64,000 nucleotides of DNA from Leuctra nigra (GCA_934045905.1 OW203773.1:23051246-23115245), one strand, 5' to 3'. Positions 1 to 10,341 are shown, counted from the stretch's first letter. Numbers and translations are program-made. Notes: generated from the letters alone by a model not told the origin.

Positions 1-162
1 CTACCTCTGATATACAGATATTGTCGTGACGTACGAATAGTTGCTAGATAGATCACGGAGAACGGATCAAGGAAACAACAGTCATGAATGTTAGTTTTGA
101 TCTGTATTTATTGACAAGTTAATCGAGTACAGTATGGTGTTACACAGAGAGCAGAAGTTCGT

Positions 163-243
163 TTAGCTGCCGTACATTGCTTGCAGCTTCTGAATGTCCC
201 TGGAGCTCAGCTGTTGTGCGCTGCCAATGTTCGCGTTCGGGTC
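163..243 (-). CDS. Astacin metalloprotease, C-terminal exon
   Basis: Read on the minus strand, this 81-base block encodes 26 residues and a TAA stop. The peptide starts DPNANIGSAQQLSS and ends with a Q-x-MYGS tail. Astacin (M12A) catalytic domains usually finish with a similar IG-x-x-x-x-LS-x-x-D-I-x-K-x-x-x-x-Y stretch, so I read it as the terminal exon. It is preceded by a plausible acceptor (TTGTTACAG, AG at 245-244). The same family is encoded on the same strand at 2797-2993 and 3622-3785, which fits one gene running right to left. Seen: frame, stop, acceptor and family-like ending. Inferred: that it belongs with the two upstream exons; about 2.5 kb and an inverted-repeat insertion separate them, and the Met-turn exon is not convincingly visible. 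Confidence 0.62.
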   Translation of the reverse strand, partial: DPNANIGSAQQLSSRDIQKLQAMYGS

Positions 244-287
244 CTGTAACAATGCAACATCATTTGTAGGACTGTACTTGGATGTTT

Positions 288-441
288 CGATGGCTAAGAA
301 TCAGGCTAAGTATCTCAATTTTGGACGAAAATTAGTTTGATAAAAAAAATACCGTTTATGACTATTGTTTATGAACAATTTCTCTGCTCGCCTGAAAAAC
401 TATGTTTTTGAAGAAACAAGATCCTGATTCTTAGCCATCGA
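288..441. mobile_element. Small MITE-like element with 19-bp TIRs
   Basis: TCGATGGCTAAGAATCAGG at the left is matched exactly by its reverse complement ending at 441, with about 115 bases between. The outer bases TCGA are themselves palindromic, so the target duplication (TCGA, or the TIR simply starting there) cannot be resolved. There is no coding capacity. Its superfamily is unknown. Confidence 0.55.
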
Positions 442-506
442 TTTCCTGTTTTATATTTCCTGTTTTGGATTTCCTGTTTTGGATTTCCTGTTTTGGATTT
501 CCTGTT
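441..506. repeat. 14-bp minisatellite
   Basis: The unit ATTTCCTGTTTTGG is repeated with starts at 441, 455, 469, 483 and a partial copy at 497. The first unit ends in AT instead of GG. It directly abuts the right inverted repeat of the 288-441 element. Confidence 0.85.
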
Positions 507-945
507 ATAAAACTGTTATTTCCTGTCAGCTAGAGTGAGTGAATAATCGATTTGATCATAAATTAACTGAATGTAGAACTGTGGGTCAATTTAAAATAAA
601 AATGATTGAATAGGTAGGCAACAGGATTGGTAACAGAAAACATCTAGGTAATAGCGAAAGCTAAATAAGTAAATTCGAAACAAAAACAAATATCCTTATT
701 ACTATTGAACCATTCGAATGATGAAATCTTTGAAAACAAATTTACGTATTGGAATTGTTTAGTCGACCTCAGCAATATAAATACCTACGTCGTCTCAAAA
801 CTGAAATGTATACCTAGGTATTATTTTCTCAGCGTTTCAACAAGTTTGGGCACAAATATTATATTCCGAAATTATAATATTATGTTCCGTTGTTCCTTTT
901 GTATCAATGAAGTAAAAATACATTCACGGCTTATATTTTATACGC

Positions 946-1163
946 ATACACTCAAACCAATAAAAAACGGTACTTTGCACAAAACGGATTGGCTGCTGGT
1001 CAGGTTCCTTGACAATAAATCCTTGTTATTATCAATGGAATCAGAGCTCACCTACTAGATTTAGATAATTCATTAGCCCAGACTCCATGGGATGATGCAA
1101 TCAAACCTTTATCAGACAATCCGTTTCTTTCCAGACCGTTTATTATTTGTTCAAGTGTAGTAC
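946..1163. repeat. Divergent copy of the array's 215-bp inverted-repeat element
   Basis: This stretch resembles 20762-20978 in unit 2. Shared segments include ATTGGCTGCTGGTC, TTGTTATTATCAATG and GAGCTCACCTACTAGA, and TCAGACAATCC appears on the right side. The ends (ACACTC at about 948, AGTGTAG at about 1160) are inverted as in the array copies. It lies outside the array, so the family is dispersed in the genome and was not created by the array. Confidence 0.6.
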
Positions 1164-2446
1164 GTACGAAAATCCAAAAAAAATTATTGATTTTTTGGAA
1201 TTTGTTTTCAAAAATGTTTAAATAATTTTTGTCTTGAATTTTAATTGGATTTTGTATTAAAGTAAAAAATTACACATATTTTTAAACATTTGGTAAAGAT
1301 TTAAATATCACACAGAACTAACCATAATTTTTTTGTCATTTCTTATACTATGGGATTTAAGTTAAAATATAAAAAATGTAATTTTTATCGCTCAAATTAG
1401 AAAAGAAGTTACAAAAAATATTAATGATACCGTCTTGACAATGGTGCCCAAAAATGCATTTGTTTTAAAATTAATTGAAAACATTTTGTTATCTCGCATT
1501 ACATTAAAAGTGACACTCTGAATAAGTCCACATACTAAATGAAATTAATCATACCCACTTACAATATTGCTTTGTCTTCCAACACACAAACCAAAGATTT
1601 TTAAACACTTTTTAAAAAAGAAACTTAATTACCTAATGGGGTTGTTAATTAATAAAATTACTTTATGTTGGTTAACTCACATTAAAGGAAAAAGTAACTC
1701 GCGTTCGCATTACAATTGTGATTTAACATTGGTTTCCCTATACCAAAAAAATCTTTTTTTTTATATAAATTCATAAATTTTATGTTTCGATTTTTTAATT
1801 TTTAATTTGGTTTGTTTTTGACAATAATTCAAATTTAATTAAAATCCTTCACTTTTAAGGCATTAAATTACATATTTAAAAACAAATCCAATATATTTTC
1901 CTCTACTTTACCCACTGTATCTTTTTTGACACATTATTGTTGTACCGTAAAATTTTGACTTTTTTATTTTTGAAAGAAAACGTATTTGTTTTTGTCACGT
2001 TTTAATCCCCACCATTCACACAACAGACTTACACGAATGCTCATTTTGTTCACAAAGAATGGGCGGATGTCATGACGGAGCCCAAATTTCGATAGCTTCA
2101 TTCCTACTGCAACTAGCTCCTACTTAATCATTAATATTTGACTCTTAAATCCGGTACGTTATATATTTTTGTGTGTGAAATTGAAACAAAAAATTATAAA
2201 AAGGGCCACGTCAGCCCATACCTAGAAAATGAATATTCTCTTTAAGTTTTGTGTCATTCAGATAAACGGTTTTGCCTATTCTTTGTCAAAAGTAATGTGC
2301 ATTTTACACATTTGAAAACGCCCCGGATTTTTTTGTGGGGCCCAAAAACTACTAATGTCACTTGAAATCATATGTTACCAGCTCTCTTACGAAATATGAA
2401 GCAAATTAATATTGCCTTTTTTTCGGTCGAATTGCCTTTAGACGCC

Positions 2447-2790
2447 TGGGTAGTGAGTTTGACCTTGAAGAGTTTTTTAATCGATTTTTATCAATATCTT
2501 TTACCAATGTAATAGTTAACAAAATAGGGCTAAGTACGTGTATTCAGAACCGTTCAATGAAAATAATTTCATATTTTGGAATAATTTTACCCAAAATTTT
2601 ACTAATTTTTGGGTTCTAAACATGTGTTGGACAAAATAAAACTAATAACTTATTGCAAACTATGGAATTATTTTCATTGAAAGGTTCTGAATACACGTAC
2701 ATAGCCCTATTTTGTTAACAATTACATTGGTAAAAGATATTGATAAAAATTGATTAAAAGAACTCGTCAAGGCCACGCTCACTACCAAGC
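2447..2790. mobile_element. Long inverted-repeat (foldback) element
   Basis: The two arms, about 2447-2575 and 2663-2789, are inverted copies of about 125 bp. Both contain the motif TATCAATATCTTTTACCAAT and, further in, TACGTGTATTCAGAACC with a few differences. The outer ends read GGTAGTGAG on the left and CTCACTACC on the right. No target duplication could be fixed and no protein is encoded. It lies immediately 3' of the broken astacin exon and may have disrupted that exon's end. Confidence 0.7.
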
Positions 2791-2796
2791 CCTCTT

Positions 2797-2993
2797 AAAT
2801 CTGAGTTATATAGAGGTGGTGCTCAGCGGATTGGATGTTCTGCCACATGATGGTGACCCAGTCGTCTCTCCGTAGCGCTCTGCATGTGGTAGAAGCCAAG
2901 GGCGTGGAGCAGCTCATGGACGATGGTGGAGTGGAACACACAGCGGGTGTTTGCAGATTCAGAGCCTGGTGGCATACAACACTCATTGAACAA
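2797..2993 (-). pseudogene. Astacin catalytic exon with 2-bp frameshift
   Basis: The minus strand encodes LFNECCMPPGSESANTRCVF followed by HSTIVHELLHALGFYH. HELLHALGFYH (2918-2886) is the HExxHxxGxxH zinc site of astacins, with all three histidines and the catalytic glutamate. The family continues with an acidic x-R-D-D-x-V segment. Here that segment (DDWVTIMWQNIQSAEHH) lies in another frame: one GA is missing from a GAGAGA run near 2868, a net loss of 2 bases. The exon opens after a CAG acceptor (2996-2994), in phase with the donor of the exon at 3622. No clear donor is seen at its far end, where the shifted frame stops at about 2797. A long inverted repeat starts beside it. The copy is probably inactive; a sequencing error in the GA run could also explain the shift. 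Confidence 0.72.
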
Positions 2994-3621
2994 CTGGATA
3001 CGGTTGGAGACAAACATTATTTAACATTTTACTCATGATTAGATAAAAGACAAACTAAGGGTTATCACTTGGTACAATTTTTATTTTTTACATCGTATAA
3101 CTTAGTTATATTTGGTGAAAAATTTGCTATTTTCTTGTCTCGCTGGGTGCCGTATAAATTTTTAATGTTAAAAACGTGCCAAGTTATAACCCTAAGCTCA
3201 TCCTTGAACACGCTTGAGAAATTTGAGATCAATTTGTTATTGGGTTTAGTCACAAATCGTATCCGAAATTCATTAGTTTTGCGCGTTTTTGTTGAGGAAC
3301 GCGGCGCCTATTTAACAATGCAAGAAGCAAAAATATAAAATGCTACTATAATATACAATCAGACTGATCATGTAAACTGTCTGTGAACTCATGTTAACAG
3401 AAATATTTCGTCAAAAAAAATCGGGACCAAAATATTGGAGGCGAAAAAGGTCAAGTGGGTTGTTAAATCACTTATAGAATGAGGAAAATACATTTTCTTC
3501 CTCTTATATGCAATAATTTGGCCAATTTCGTGTTTTATATGTTTAATCACATGATAGCACTTGAATACCCTTAATGACGTATGCTCTAACGATGGTATAG
3601 GATGAGTTTAGTGCTACTCAC

Positions 3622-3785
3622 GCCTCCGATGCGACCGACGTAGGAGTAACATCCGCTGTTGCTGTTGATGATGTTGACGTAGTTGGCCTCGTTGGTGCGT
3701 TGGACAAGGTTCATGCAGGTGTTGGCGTTGTACCAGGCGATGGCGGCGTCGATGGTGGCGTCGATGGTGGCGCGGTCACAAGCAC
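3622..3785 (-). CDS. Astacin metalloprotease, internal exon
   Basis: On the minus strand this 164-base exon lies between a CCAG acceptor (AG at 3787-3786) and a consensus GTGAGT donor (3621-3616). It encodes 54 residues that include AIAWYNANTCMNLVQRTN and NSGCYSYVGRIGG. Both match the N-terminal half of astacin catalytic domains: the I-x-x-A-I-x-x-W/I-x-x-x-T-C-I/M-x-F/L block and the GCxSxVGRxGG block that precedes the zinc-site exon. The exon ends on a complete codon, and the next exon at 2993 resumes in phase 0. An ATID-ATID tandem repeat near residues 5-12 comes from a 12-base in-frame duplication. No secretion-signal or propeptide exon was found upstream, so the gene is partial here. Family assignment is strong; function of this locus is doubtful because of the downstream frameshift. 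Confidence 0.78.
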
Positions 3786-4974
3786 CTGGACTCTACCTCT
3801 ACCCACTCTACACAAAAGCGAGCTATCGAAATGTATCGAAATGTTAAAAAGTGTATAAGTTATCTACTGGTTGGGCTGAAAACTTTTAAAATAATTGAAA
3901 ATGATGATAATAATAATGGCCATGCAAAATTTGAACTTGATCTGTCCGACCTTTTTGATTTTCGACCAATTAGAACATATGTTTTTAAATGATAATTTTT
4001 TAACCAATCAGTGGGCAGTGCTCAAAACCAATCCCAGACTAAATTAGAATAATGAGCATGTGTGCAAGTGTCCAAAAGACACTCTCTTTTGGAAAGTGTC
4101 CAAAAGAGCCGAATGGAGACGCTCGCTCAATAATCTAAAGGTACCCAACTTGTTAAGGTAAACTTTTTCGCTTATCGATGCCTCTGTATAATCTGTATCG
4201 ATCGCTACTGTATCGATCGTTACTGATCTCGATACATGATGTACTGCAAGGGATGGATTCCTAGTCATTTAAACGGTGAGAGTGTGCGCATTGTACGACT
4301 TGGCTGCGTGGAGCGACCGCGCTAATAGATAAGACAGAGATGTGATTATGAAATTGAACTCACCATTCATTTGGTACTCATTCCCCCGATCAGCGAACAA
4401 GAAGCTCGATGCAGAGAACTTCCATTCATTTCCCGCCCATTTCAAGACGCATGCACAGTTGAACCCTTTGAAGAGATAGTACGGGATTAAAATCAGAAAA
4501 TTCAGTTACCCAACTGAACTGGCCGATAAGCCAGGCAATAAAATAAGTAATAGTTGCGCAATCATCAAGACTGCAGATGAATAAAGCACATGGATGCTTG
4601 CGATCAAAACATTATCTGAGACAACATTTATATACATTTGATATCATGAGATTTTCAATGCGGTGCATTTCTCTTAAGATCTTCCTAGATGAGGTAAAAC
4701 ATCATAATCATTTTGTTCGATTTGATCTGTGAAGTGACAATTCAATTGAAACCCGATCATTTGATTGACTGGGCTCGATACAACACATACCCCTGGTCCA
4801 CAGGCGATAGATTGTCCCTTTCGCCACACATGAGTGGGAAGCCTCAGCGACTCTCCTAAACAGAGATTATACGTCAGCGTAAGAAGCTGTGACGTACTTT
4901 CTGCCCCCGGTATGTCTATTATGGACGAGAAGAGGCATGGATGGCAAAACAGCATCCACGCACCGGAATCTCTG

Positions 4975-5105
4975 GAGACATTCCAGAGAATTCCAGAATT
5001 CCAGAATTCTAGAGAGTTCAAAGAATTCAGAGAATCCAGAATTCAGAGAATTCAGAGAATCCAGAATTCAGAGAATTCCAGAGATTCCAGATTGGAGAGA
5101 TTCTG
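4975..5105. repeat. GAATTC-rich minisatellite
   Basis: Imperfect tandem units of the type CAGAGAATTCCAGAATTC are strung together, and a shorter related patch recurs at 5256-5294. Apparent short proteins rich in E, F, R and Q across this block are artefacts of the repeat. Confidence 0.8.
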
Positions 5106-5337
5106 GAGGCTAGCCCTCCTTGTCCGAGACAAGAGTGAGCTAAGGGTCGCGCTCGCACGGGGTCGCCAAAGGAATAGGTACATGCCAATCAAATGAGACA
5201 CCTGCACGATTGACAGGTCGACGATTCAAAACTATGTGAAATGTTGAAAATGTTCTGAATTCTAGAGAATTCAGAGAATTCAGAGAATCCAGAATCTTAC
5301 ATCACACGGGTTCTAAACTGGGTAGAAAAGTACAACG

Positions 5338-5452
5338 TACACTCTCTACAGCTCTACGTACAGCTCTAAACCCTACACTCTACACTCGCTCTACGTACGA
5401 TGTACGATGTTGTACGATGTACGATGTACGATGTTGTACGATGTACGCTCCA
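5338..5452. repeat. CTCTAC / GTACGAT simple-sequence block
   Basis: A run of CTCTACGTACAG-type units passes into repeated GTACGATGT units, several with an extra TGT. It lies inside the 4262-5827 inverted-repeat element. Confidence 0.75.
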
Positions 5453-5827
5453 TGCCCTACCCTGAGCATCTCCAGCGCTGAGCGCCACAAATCATAATAT
5501 TTGTGCGTGAAATCTTGCCCATATCCCTGTTGATCAGCACGAGTTCTGCCTGCCGATGAGGAGACGAGATACCTGTTGACAAGGAAAACATCTTTAAGCG
5601 CAGTTCAAATGGAGCATGCTTGTAATTCCACCAAAAAGACAGCAAGCAAGAAAGCAAGCATGAAAGCAAGGCAGAGAAGCAAGAAAACAACACTGGAAAC
5701 ATTATTCATACTCTCAGTGTTGTACTCTGCATTACGTATAAGAACCTATTTCTTTAAGCAGCGGTCGCTCCACTCATCCAAGTCGTACAATGCGCACACT
5801 CCCACACAATTCGTACCGTTAAAATGA

Positions 5828-7000
5828 CTATCAGCAATATAATAACGGCTGCAAGGAGAAACTAAACACTTTTAGCGGCAAATGGATCATGAAAATGGGA
5901 TGCAGTGGCGTAACTAGAGATTGGGGGCCCCCCGGCAAAATATTCTTTTATTTTTTCGATGTTTTAATTTTTAATCTGTTTACATACTTTTATCTACATA
6001 AATTATTATTACTGTTATAAATTATATACTATAATAAATTATTATTATTATCACTATTATTACATAAATTATCTAGTGGAGCGGTCGCTCCACGCCAGCC
6101 AAGTCGTACGGCGCGCACACTCTCATATAAATGCTGGAGCAAACCACTTTTACTGTAAGCATCAAAGTGGCATTTTCGGCCTACTGGATTCCAAAATTGG
6201 ACAATCTCATATAGGCCAAGCAACGAAGGCTAAAAACAGGCCGAATCCGGGACAAATTGCAAGATTTGTCTTTTTCATCAGACCTTATTCAGAAAAATTC
6301 GCTGATTACAACAAAAAAAGTTTTACGCACAGATGTGAAGGAAAATTGCCCAAAATTACGTGTAAAGTTCAAATTTTGAGAACATAAAATAATTTTTGTA
6401 AGAATCACAGAACACATTTTGATATTTGTTTTCAATAAATAGATACATAAAAAAAAATTGGGTGACAATAATAATTAATTTTGGATTTATTAAATTATTT
6501 AATAAAATGACGTCATTTAAATAATTAGTCGTAGTGACGTAACTAAAGGAGCTAGAATAAGTGTTTTTACGGGAAAATGTTGTTAATAAAGCGTAATATT
6601 TTTGGTATGAATATGATCAAAAGTTCACCACGCATCTACTAATTGTTGTCAAACAAAATTTTAATCAAATTATATGACAAATTTAACATCAATATTAAGG
6701 CAATTATCGGCATAACGGCCGAACTGTTTGATCAGGAAATGTTGTCACTTATAGAATTTTGGCGCCTGATAAAACCTAGCACAGAGAGAGATTTGGGACG
6801 CCATTTTGAAACCGGAAGTTGCATCATCTTGAAAACGGCTGAACCGATTATAACGGAACTGGTGGCAATTGACTCCAACATTCATAATGACAAACAGATC
6901 AATAAAAAAACAGAAATTACCAATAACAAATACCGGAAATAACGTCACAAATATTCAAAATTCTTCTAAACCCCCTGTTCATCAATAAATATGAGCAAAA
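5828..7000. other. Noncoding DNA with scattered element ends
   Basis: No gene is recognised. At 5906 the sequence GCAGTGGCGTAACTAG followed by a G/C run resembles a transposon end. A related TAGTGACGTAACTA occurs at 6533 in the same orientation. Positions 5997-6070 are TTA-rich microsatellite-like. Positions about 6760-6940 resemble the ACCGGAAGT / CGGCTGAACCGATT block found in every array unit near its reverse-transcriptase fragment. Confidence 0.45.
6074..6136. repeat. Solo terminal repeat related to the 4262-5827 element
   Basis: GCGGTCGCTCCAC, CCAAGTCGTAC and GCGCACACTC occur in the same order and orientation as in the right arm at 5761-5800. Only this end is seen here, so it is a solo terminus or the start of a second, decayed copy. 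Confidence 0.55.
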
Positions 7001-7395
7001 TTGCTGGGTGAGCAAAATTTCGGCCCAGAATTTCTCAATCAAATTGATCAATCTGATCTACTCAATCAAAATAAAAGCATATGTTTTTGCAAAAGCCATC
7101 TGTCACGTCCGTTGGCACCAGCCAGAGCCCCTCCTCCGCCCAAGCTTGTAGCAGTCGACCAATGCCTCCATGAGATGCAAGGTCCAGAAATGCTGCAGCA
7201 AAACTGGACCTTGCACCGGTCAGAGCCCCGGCCTCGCACTGACCAATGGCATTCAGCGCACTCTCTGCCCCCATTAGGTGCCAGTCAGCAATGCTGCAGC
7301 CATTACTGACTAGCACCGGCCAGAGCTCCTCCTGCGCTCTGGCCAATGGCAGTCCACCTAACCTGCTTCCATGGGATGCCAACATAAGTAACAGA
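7001..7395. repeat. R block, divergent founder-side copy
   Basis: This G/C-richer block starts near CTACTCAATC, carries GCAAAAGCCATCTGTCACGTCC and ends near AACATAAGTAACAGACAGCA. It is the diverged counterpart of the R blocks inside each unit (for example 14285-14530 and 18072-18365). CCTCCATGAGATGC-type and GGCCAATGGCAGTC-type motifs recur within it. It sits just left of the first unit and is followed by the AT-rich tract in which the array begins, so it is probably the original left context of the duplicated segment. Confidence 0.6.
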
Positions 7396-8253
7396 CAGCA
7401 ACTAGTTAAAAAAAATAAAAAATAAAAATAAACATTTACAATTTTTAAAATTTTGAAAATTTTGAAAAAAAATTAAAAATACTTTTAATTTTTTTTCGCT
7501 AAAAAGTAAAAAAAAAAATTAAATAAAAATTTTAAAATATTTTAAAAATTTAAAAATGTTTAAATTCGAACAAATTTCAAAAAAAAAAATCCAATTTTGA
7601 AACTCCCCAACAAAATCGAAAAATGTTTTAAAAAAATTTCATAAAATGTAGAAAAAAATACAAAATTTAAAAAAAATTATTAAAAAAAATCAAAATTTTA
7701 TAAAAATTACGAAAATTTGAAAATTCTCGAGTTTAAAAATAATATGCGTTTTTAGTCGTATGAATAATCTTAAAAAAGCAGTGATATCCCAAAAAAGCAC
7801 TCGGTGCAAAAAGGGCTGCCACGTCTATTCAACTTAGAAAAAAATAGATATTAATTGTATTATTTAATGATGATACCTATGAAAAAAAGGGAGAGTCAAA
7901 ACAATTTAAAAATATTTTGCATATCATTTTATTTGTGATTTTATATGTTCAGGCCTACACGTCAAAAATGCGCATAGTTACTTGAAGCTGACAATGCTTC
8001 TACAAATTGGTATTTGTGTGTTACCAGCTATGAAGTAATAAATAAATAAAATAAAAGTAGATTTTTTAAATAGTTTAGCTTTCATTGCTGACATTTTAGA
8101 TTTTTTTCTATAAATAGACTTGCCTGACTTTTTAAACTTTTTTTACCAGAGGGATCCTTTCATGTGAAACATGAAGCATTGATTGCATTTTCTGGGAAAG
8201 TAATAGATATGGTACAATTACAAACTTATGAAAGTTAACTGTCTTGAACAATT

Positions 8254-8800
8254 CGCACAACCAAGATCAGTTCTGCACTCTAGTGGTAGAGATGTGGTAC
8301 TAGAGGAAAGGGTTCAACATTCAATTATCCATAAGGAACCTGTAGAGTTTGGATACCTCTACATCATACACTATTAAACATAGAACCATAAAAATTGTAA
8401 GTTGTATAGAATAGATTATGCTTATTCGATCTGTCACCTCAGAAATGAATTTATTGTGTCTAAATAATTATAAAATAACTTTCCGTATGAAGCTAATACG
8501 GCTTATACTGTAGCCTGATTGGTCTGTTGAACCATTTCCTGTACTCTGATTGGCTGCTGCATTTCATGTTTGCATGATTATTACGCTGCAATTTAACCTC
8601 GGAGAAAAATTCTGAGGTGACAGATCGATAAAGCATAATCTTTTCTATACTCGTTACTTTTTTCAGGGTCCTATGTTTAATAGTGTATGAAGTAGAGGTA
8701 TCCAAACTCTACACGTTCCTTATGGAGAATTGAATGTTGAACCCTTTCCTCTAGTACCACATCTCTACCACTAGAGTGCAGAGCTGATCTTGATTGTGCG
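8254..8800. mobile_element. Long-TIR foldback element, 547 bp, private to unit 1
   Basis: The two arms, about 200 bp each, are near-identical inverted copies. The outermost bases are CGCACAAYCAAGATCAG and both arms contain CTCTAGTGGTAGAGATG. Unit 2 reads GAACAATTGACTT at the equivalent site (20402). Here the element splits it as GAACAATT / AATTGACTT, giving a 4-bp AATT target duplication. Because AATT is palindromic, the exact boundary could shift by 1-2 bases. No transposase is encoded. Confidence 0.88.
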
Positions 8801-8944
8801 AATTGACTTTATCCTCCCAAAAAGAAGAATGCCAAACCTATTTATAATAATGCCTATCTATGGTGCGGAAGCCCGATGTATGAACGTAGAAACCCATACC
8901 ATTTACAAAATAATATAATGTTTGGCCGATATGACACTAGATAG

Positions 8945-9162
8945 GTACACTTGGCCAAACAAAACTTGAACGTTCAATAAATCTGATAGGCTGATAAATG
9001 TAAGATCGCACCATCAGAAGTCAGTCTAAGCGATCTCATTGTCTTCACTCTAGTAGGTGACCTCACATTTTAATGATAATAACAATATTTGATTGGTTAT
9101 GGGACATGACCAGCAGTCATTCAAATTTGGTCAACGTTCAAGTTTTGTTTGGCCGAGTGTAC
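8945..9162. mobile_element. MITE-like inverted-repeat element (unit 1 copy)
   Basis: The ends GTACACTTGGCCAAACAAAA and, inverted, TTTTGTTTGGCCGAGTGTAC form arms of about 35 bp that include GAACGTT. The interior is AT-rich and noncoding. Equivalent copies lie at 20551-20767, 40344-40560 and 50899-51115, so insertion preceded the amplification. Confidence 0.7.
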
Positions 9163-9261
9163 ACTCGACAATTCATAAAACGGTATTCGAACGAAACAAA
9201 TTTACTTCTGGTCAGGTTCATTGGCAATCGATGAACCTAGTAAGTATAGACCTTATCAGAT

Positions 9262-9735
9262 CATAGAGATTCATATACTTACAGAGAGGGGCAAGTAGGT
9301 AGCCAGCCTTGGTATGATGCGTTGTACATTGGCAGGGTGGATCTGAGCATGCTCAGCCACCATCTTGGAGACTATTTCAAGCAATTACTTTCAATATGGC
9401 ACCCCCCTCGATTGTAATGTTGTTGGCAAGAGACTTGAATGTTACTTTGTACTAACCTTCAGTGCATACTTCACAGTAACAAACAACACAGAACAAATAA
9501 ATGTACAGTAATAACAAGATATAATATTGTAAAAGTCTTCTTATGCAAGCTAAAAACGTGTTTCTAGTAAATTTAAAATTAGACAGCTCAAATTAATTTT
9601 TTCACTGCCTTCCGAAATAATTTTCCATTTCAGTGGCAGTGAATTATTAAATATCTCCAATATGAAGGAAAATGATATTTCAAAATAAGTCAAGCATTAA
9701 CCAGTAGTTGCCCCTCTCTGTAATATATCTCTATG
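9262..9735. mobile_element. hAT-like MITE, 474 bp, private to unit 1
   Basis: The terminal inverted repeats start CATAGAGAT and include TTACAGAGAGGGGCAA on both sides. The flanks are ATCAGAT at 9255-9261 and 9736-9742, a 7-bp direct duplication (8 bp if one mismatch is allowed). Units 2, 4 and 5 have a single uninterrupted TCATCAGATGATG at this place. No transposase is present. The hAT label rests only on the TSD length and is tentative. Confidence 0.82.
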
Positions 9736-10289
9736 ATCAGATGATGCCATCACATTTTTTTTCAGACAATCCATTTCTTTTAAATACTGTTTTATGAATT
9801 GTCGAGTGTATTGTATTTTAAAAAATGTTTGTATGAACTTTCTGTTTTCCGCGGCCGTCTGATATCTCGAAGGAACAAGGCGTTCCAAAAAATGGAACAC
9901 ACAAAACGCAAAAACGGTCTAAGTGGGCTTTATGCAGTGTGGAGAACGCTGAACCGCAGTAGATGCAAGCAAACAATCATAAGTGGGGCTCTAATAATGT
10001 CTGATTGTCAGGATCCCTATTATATAACTTTTAAACTCCCATTTCTGATGGAATCCAAGTAATGTTAATCCATATGGCCGTGAAGCGAATTCCATCAAAT
10101 TCGCGCGAATAGCGGCAATGGAATAACGCCAAATAGGCTGTAGTTTTTGGTCCTTGCAGATTAACAGCAAAATTCATTTGCTTTTCTTCTATGGAATAAA
10201 GACAATTGAATATTTGCTGTGAGAATGTAGGTTTCTGTGGAAAACTTCTATGGAGTCTATGAAGGGATGTGCGTTGTGAAAAATATCCG

Positions 10290-10341
10290 ACTAAACCTCT
10301 CACTTGCCGGGCGAGAGCTCTACCAACTGAGCTACCCGGTC
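10290..10341 (-). repeat. tRNA-Ala-like 5' half (unit 1)
   Basis: The minus strand reads GACCGGGTAGCTCAGTTGGT then AGAGCTCTCGCCCGGCAAGTGAGAGG. It has a good A box, a D arm, and an anticodon arm with stem CTCGC/GTGAG and loop CCGGCAA (anticodon GGC, Ala). Position 33 is C, not U. No T arm or B box follows and the acceptor 3' strand is missing, so this is a truncated tRNA or SINE head and not a working tRNA gene. Sister copies are at 21440-21488, 41234-41281 and 51789-51836. Confidence 0.7.

Larger units (their letters stand above)
244..2440. other. Noncoding AT-rich DNA between astacin exons
   Basis: No coding frame with family resemblance is visible. The stretch holds a 19-bp inverted-repeat element (288-441), a 14-bp minisatellite beside it, and a divergent copy of an array element (946-1163). 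The remainder, especially 1200-2000, is low-complexity A/T-rich sequence. If the astacin exons belong to one gene, this is intron. Confidence 0.5.
4262..5827. mobile_element. Inverted-repeat-bounded element, about 1.56 kb
   Basis: The ends are inverted copies of about 60 bp. The left arm (4262-4320) holds GTGTGCGCATTGTACGACTT and GTGGAGCGACCG; the right arm (5761-5827) holds the reverse complements with a few changes. The interior includes two minisatellites and no recognisable transposase. A third, similar end lies at 6074-6136. I could not confirm a target duplication, so a mobile element is the best reading, not a proven one. Confidence 0.5.

Noticed and set aside
2035..2107. Possible Met-turn exon of the astacin (minus strand, GSVM with a following GTAAGT)
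   Set aside because: The expected SVMHY is not intact and the frame needed for it hits a stop. The alternative open frame lacks family resemblance.
4364..4465. Possible minus-strand exon (FNCACVLKWAGNEWKF...) with AG acceptor and GTGAGT donor
   Set aside because: The splice signals are good, but I recognise no domain, it lies inside the inverted-repeat element at 4262-5827, and no partner exon is visible. Transcript evidence would change this.
10290..10341. Functional tRNA-Ala gene
   Set aside because: There is no T arm, no B box and no 3' acceptor strand, and position 33 is not U.
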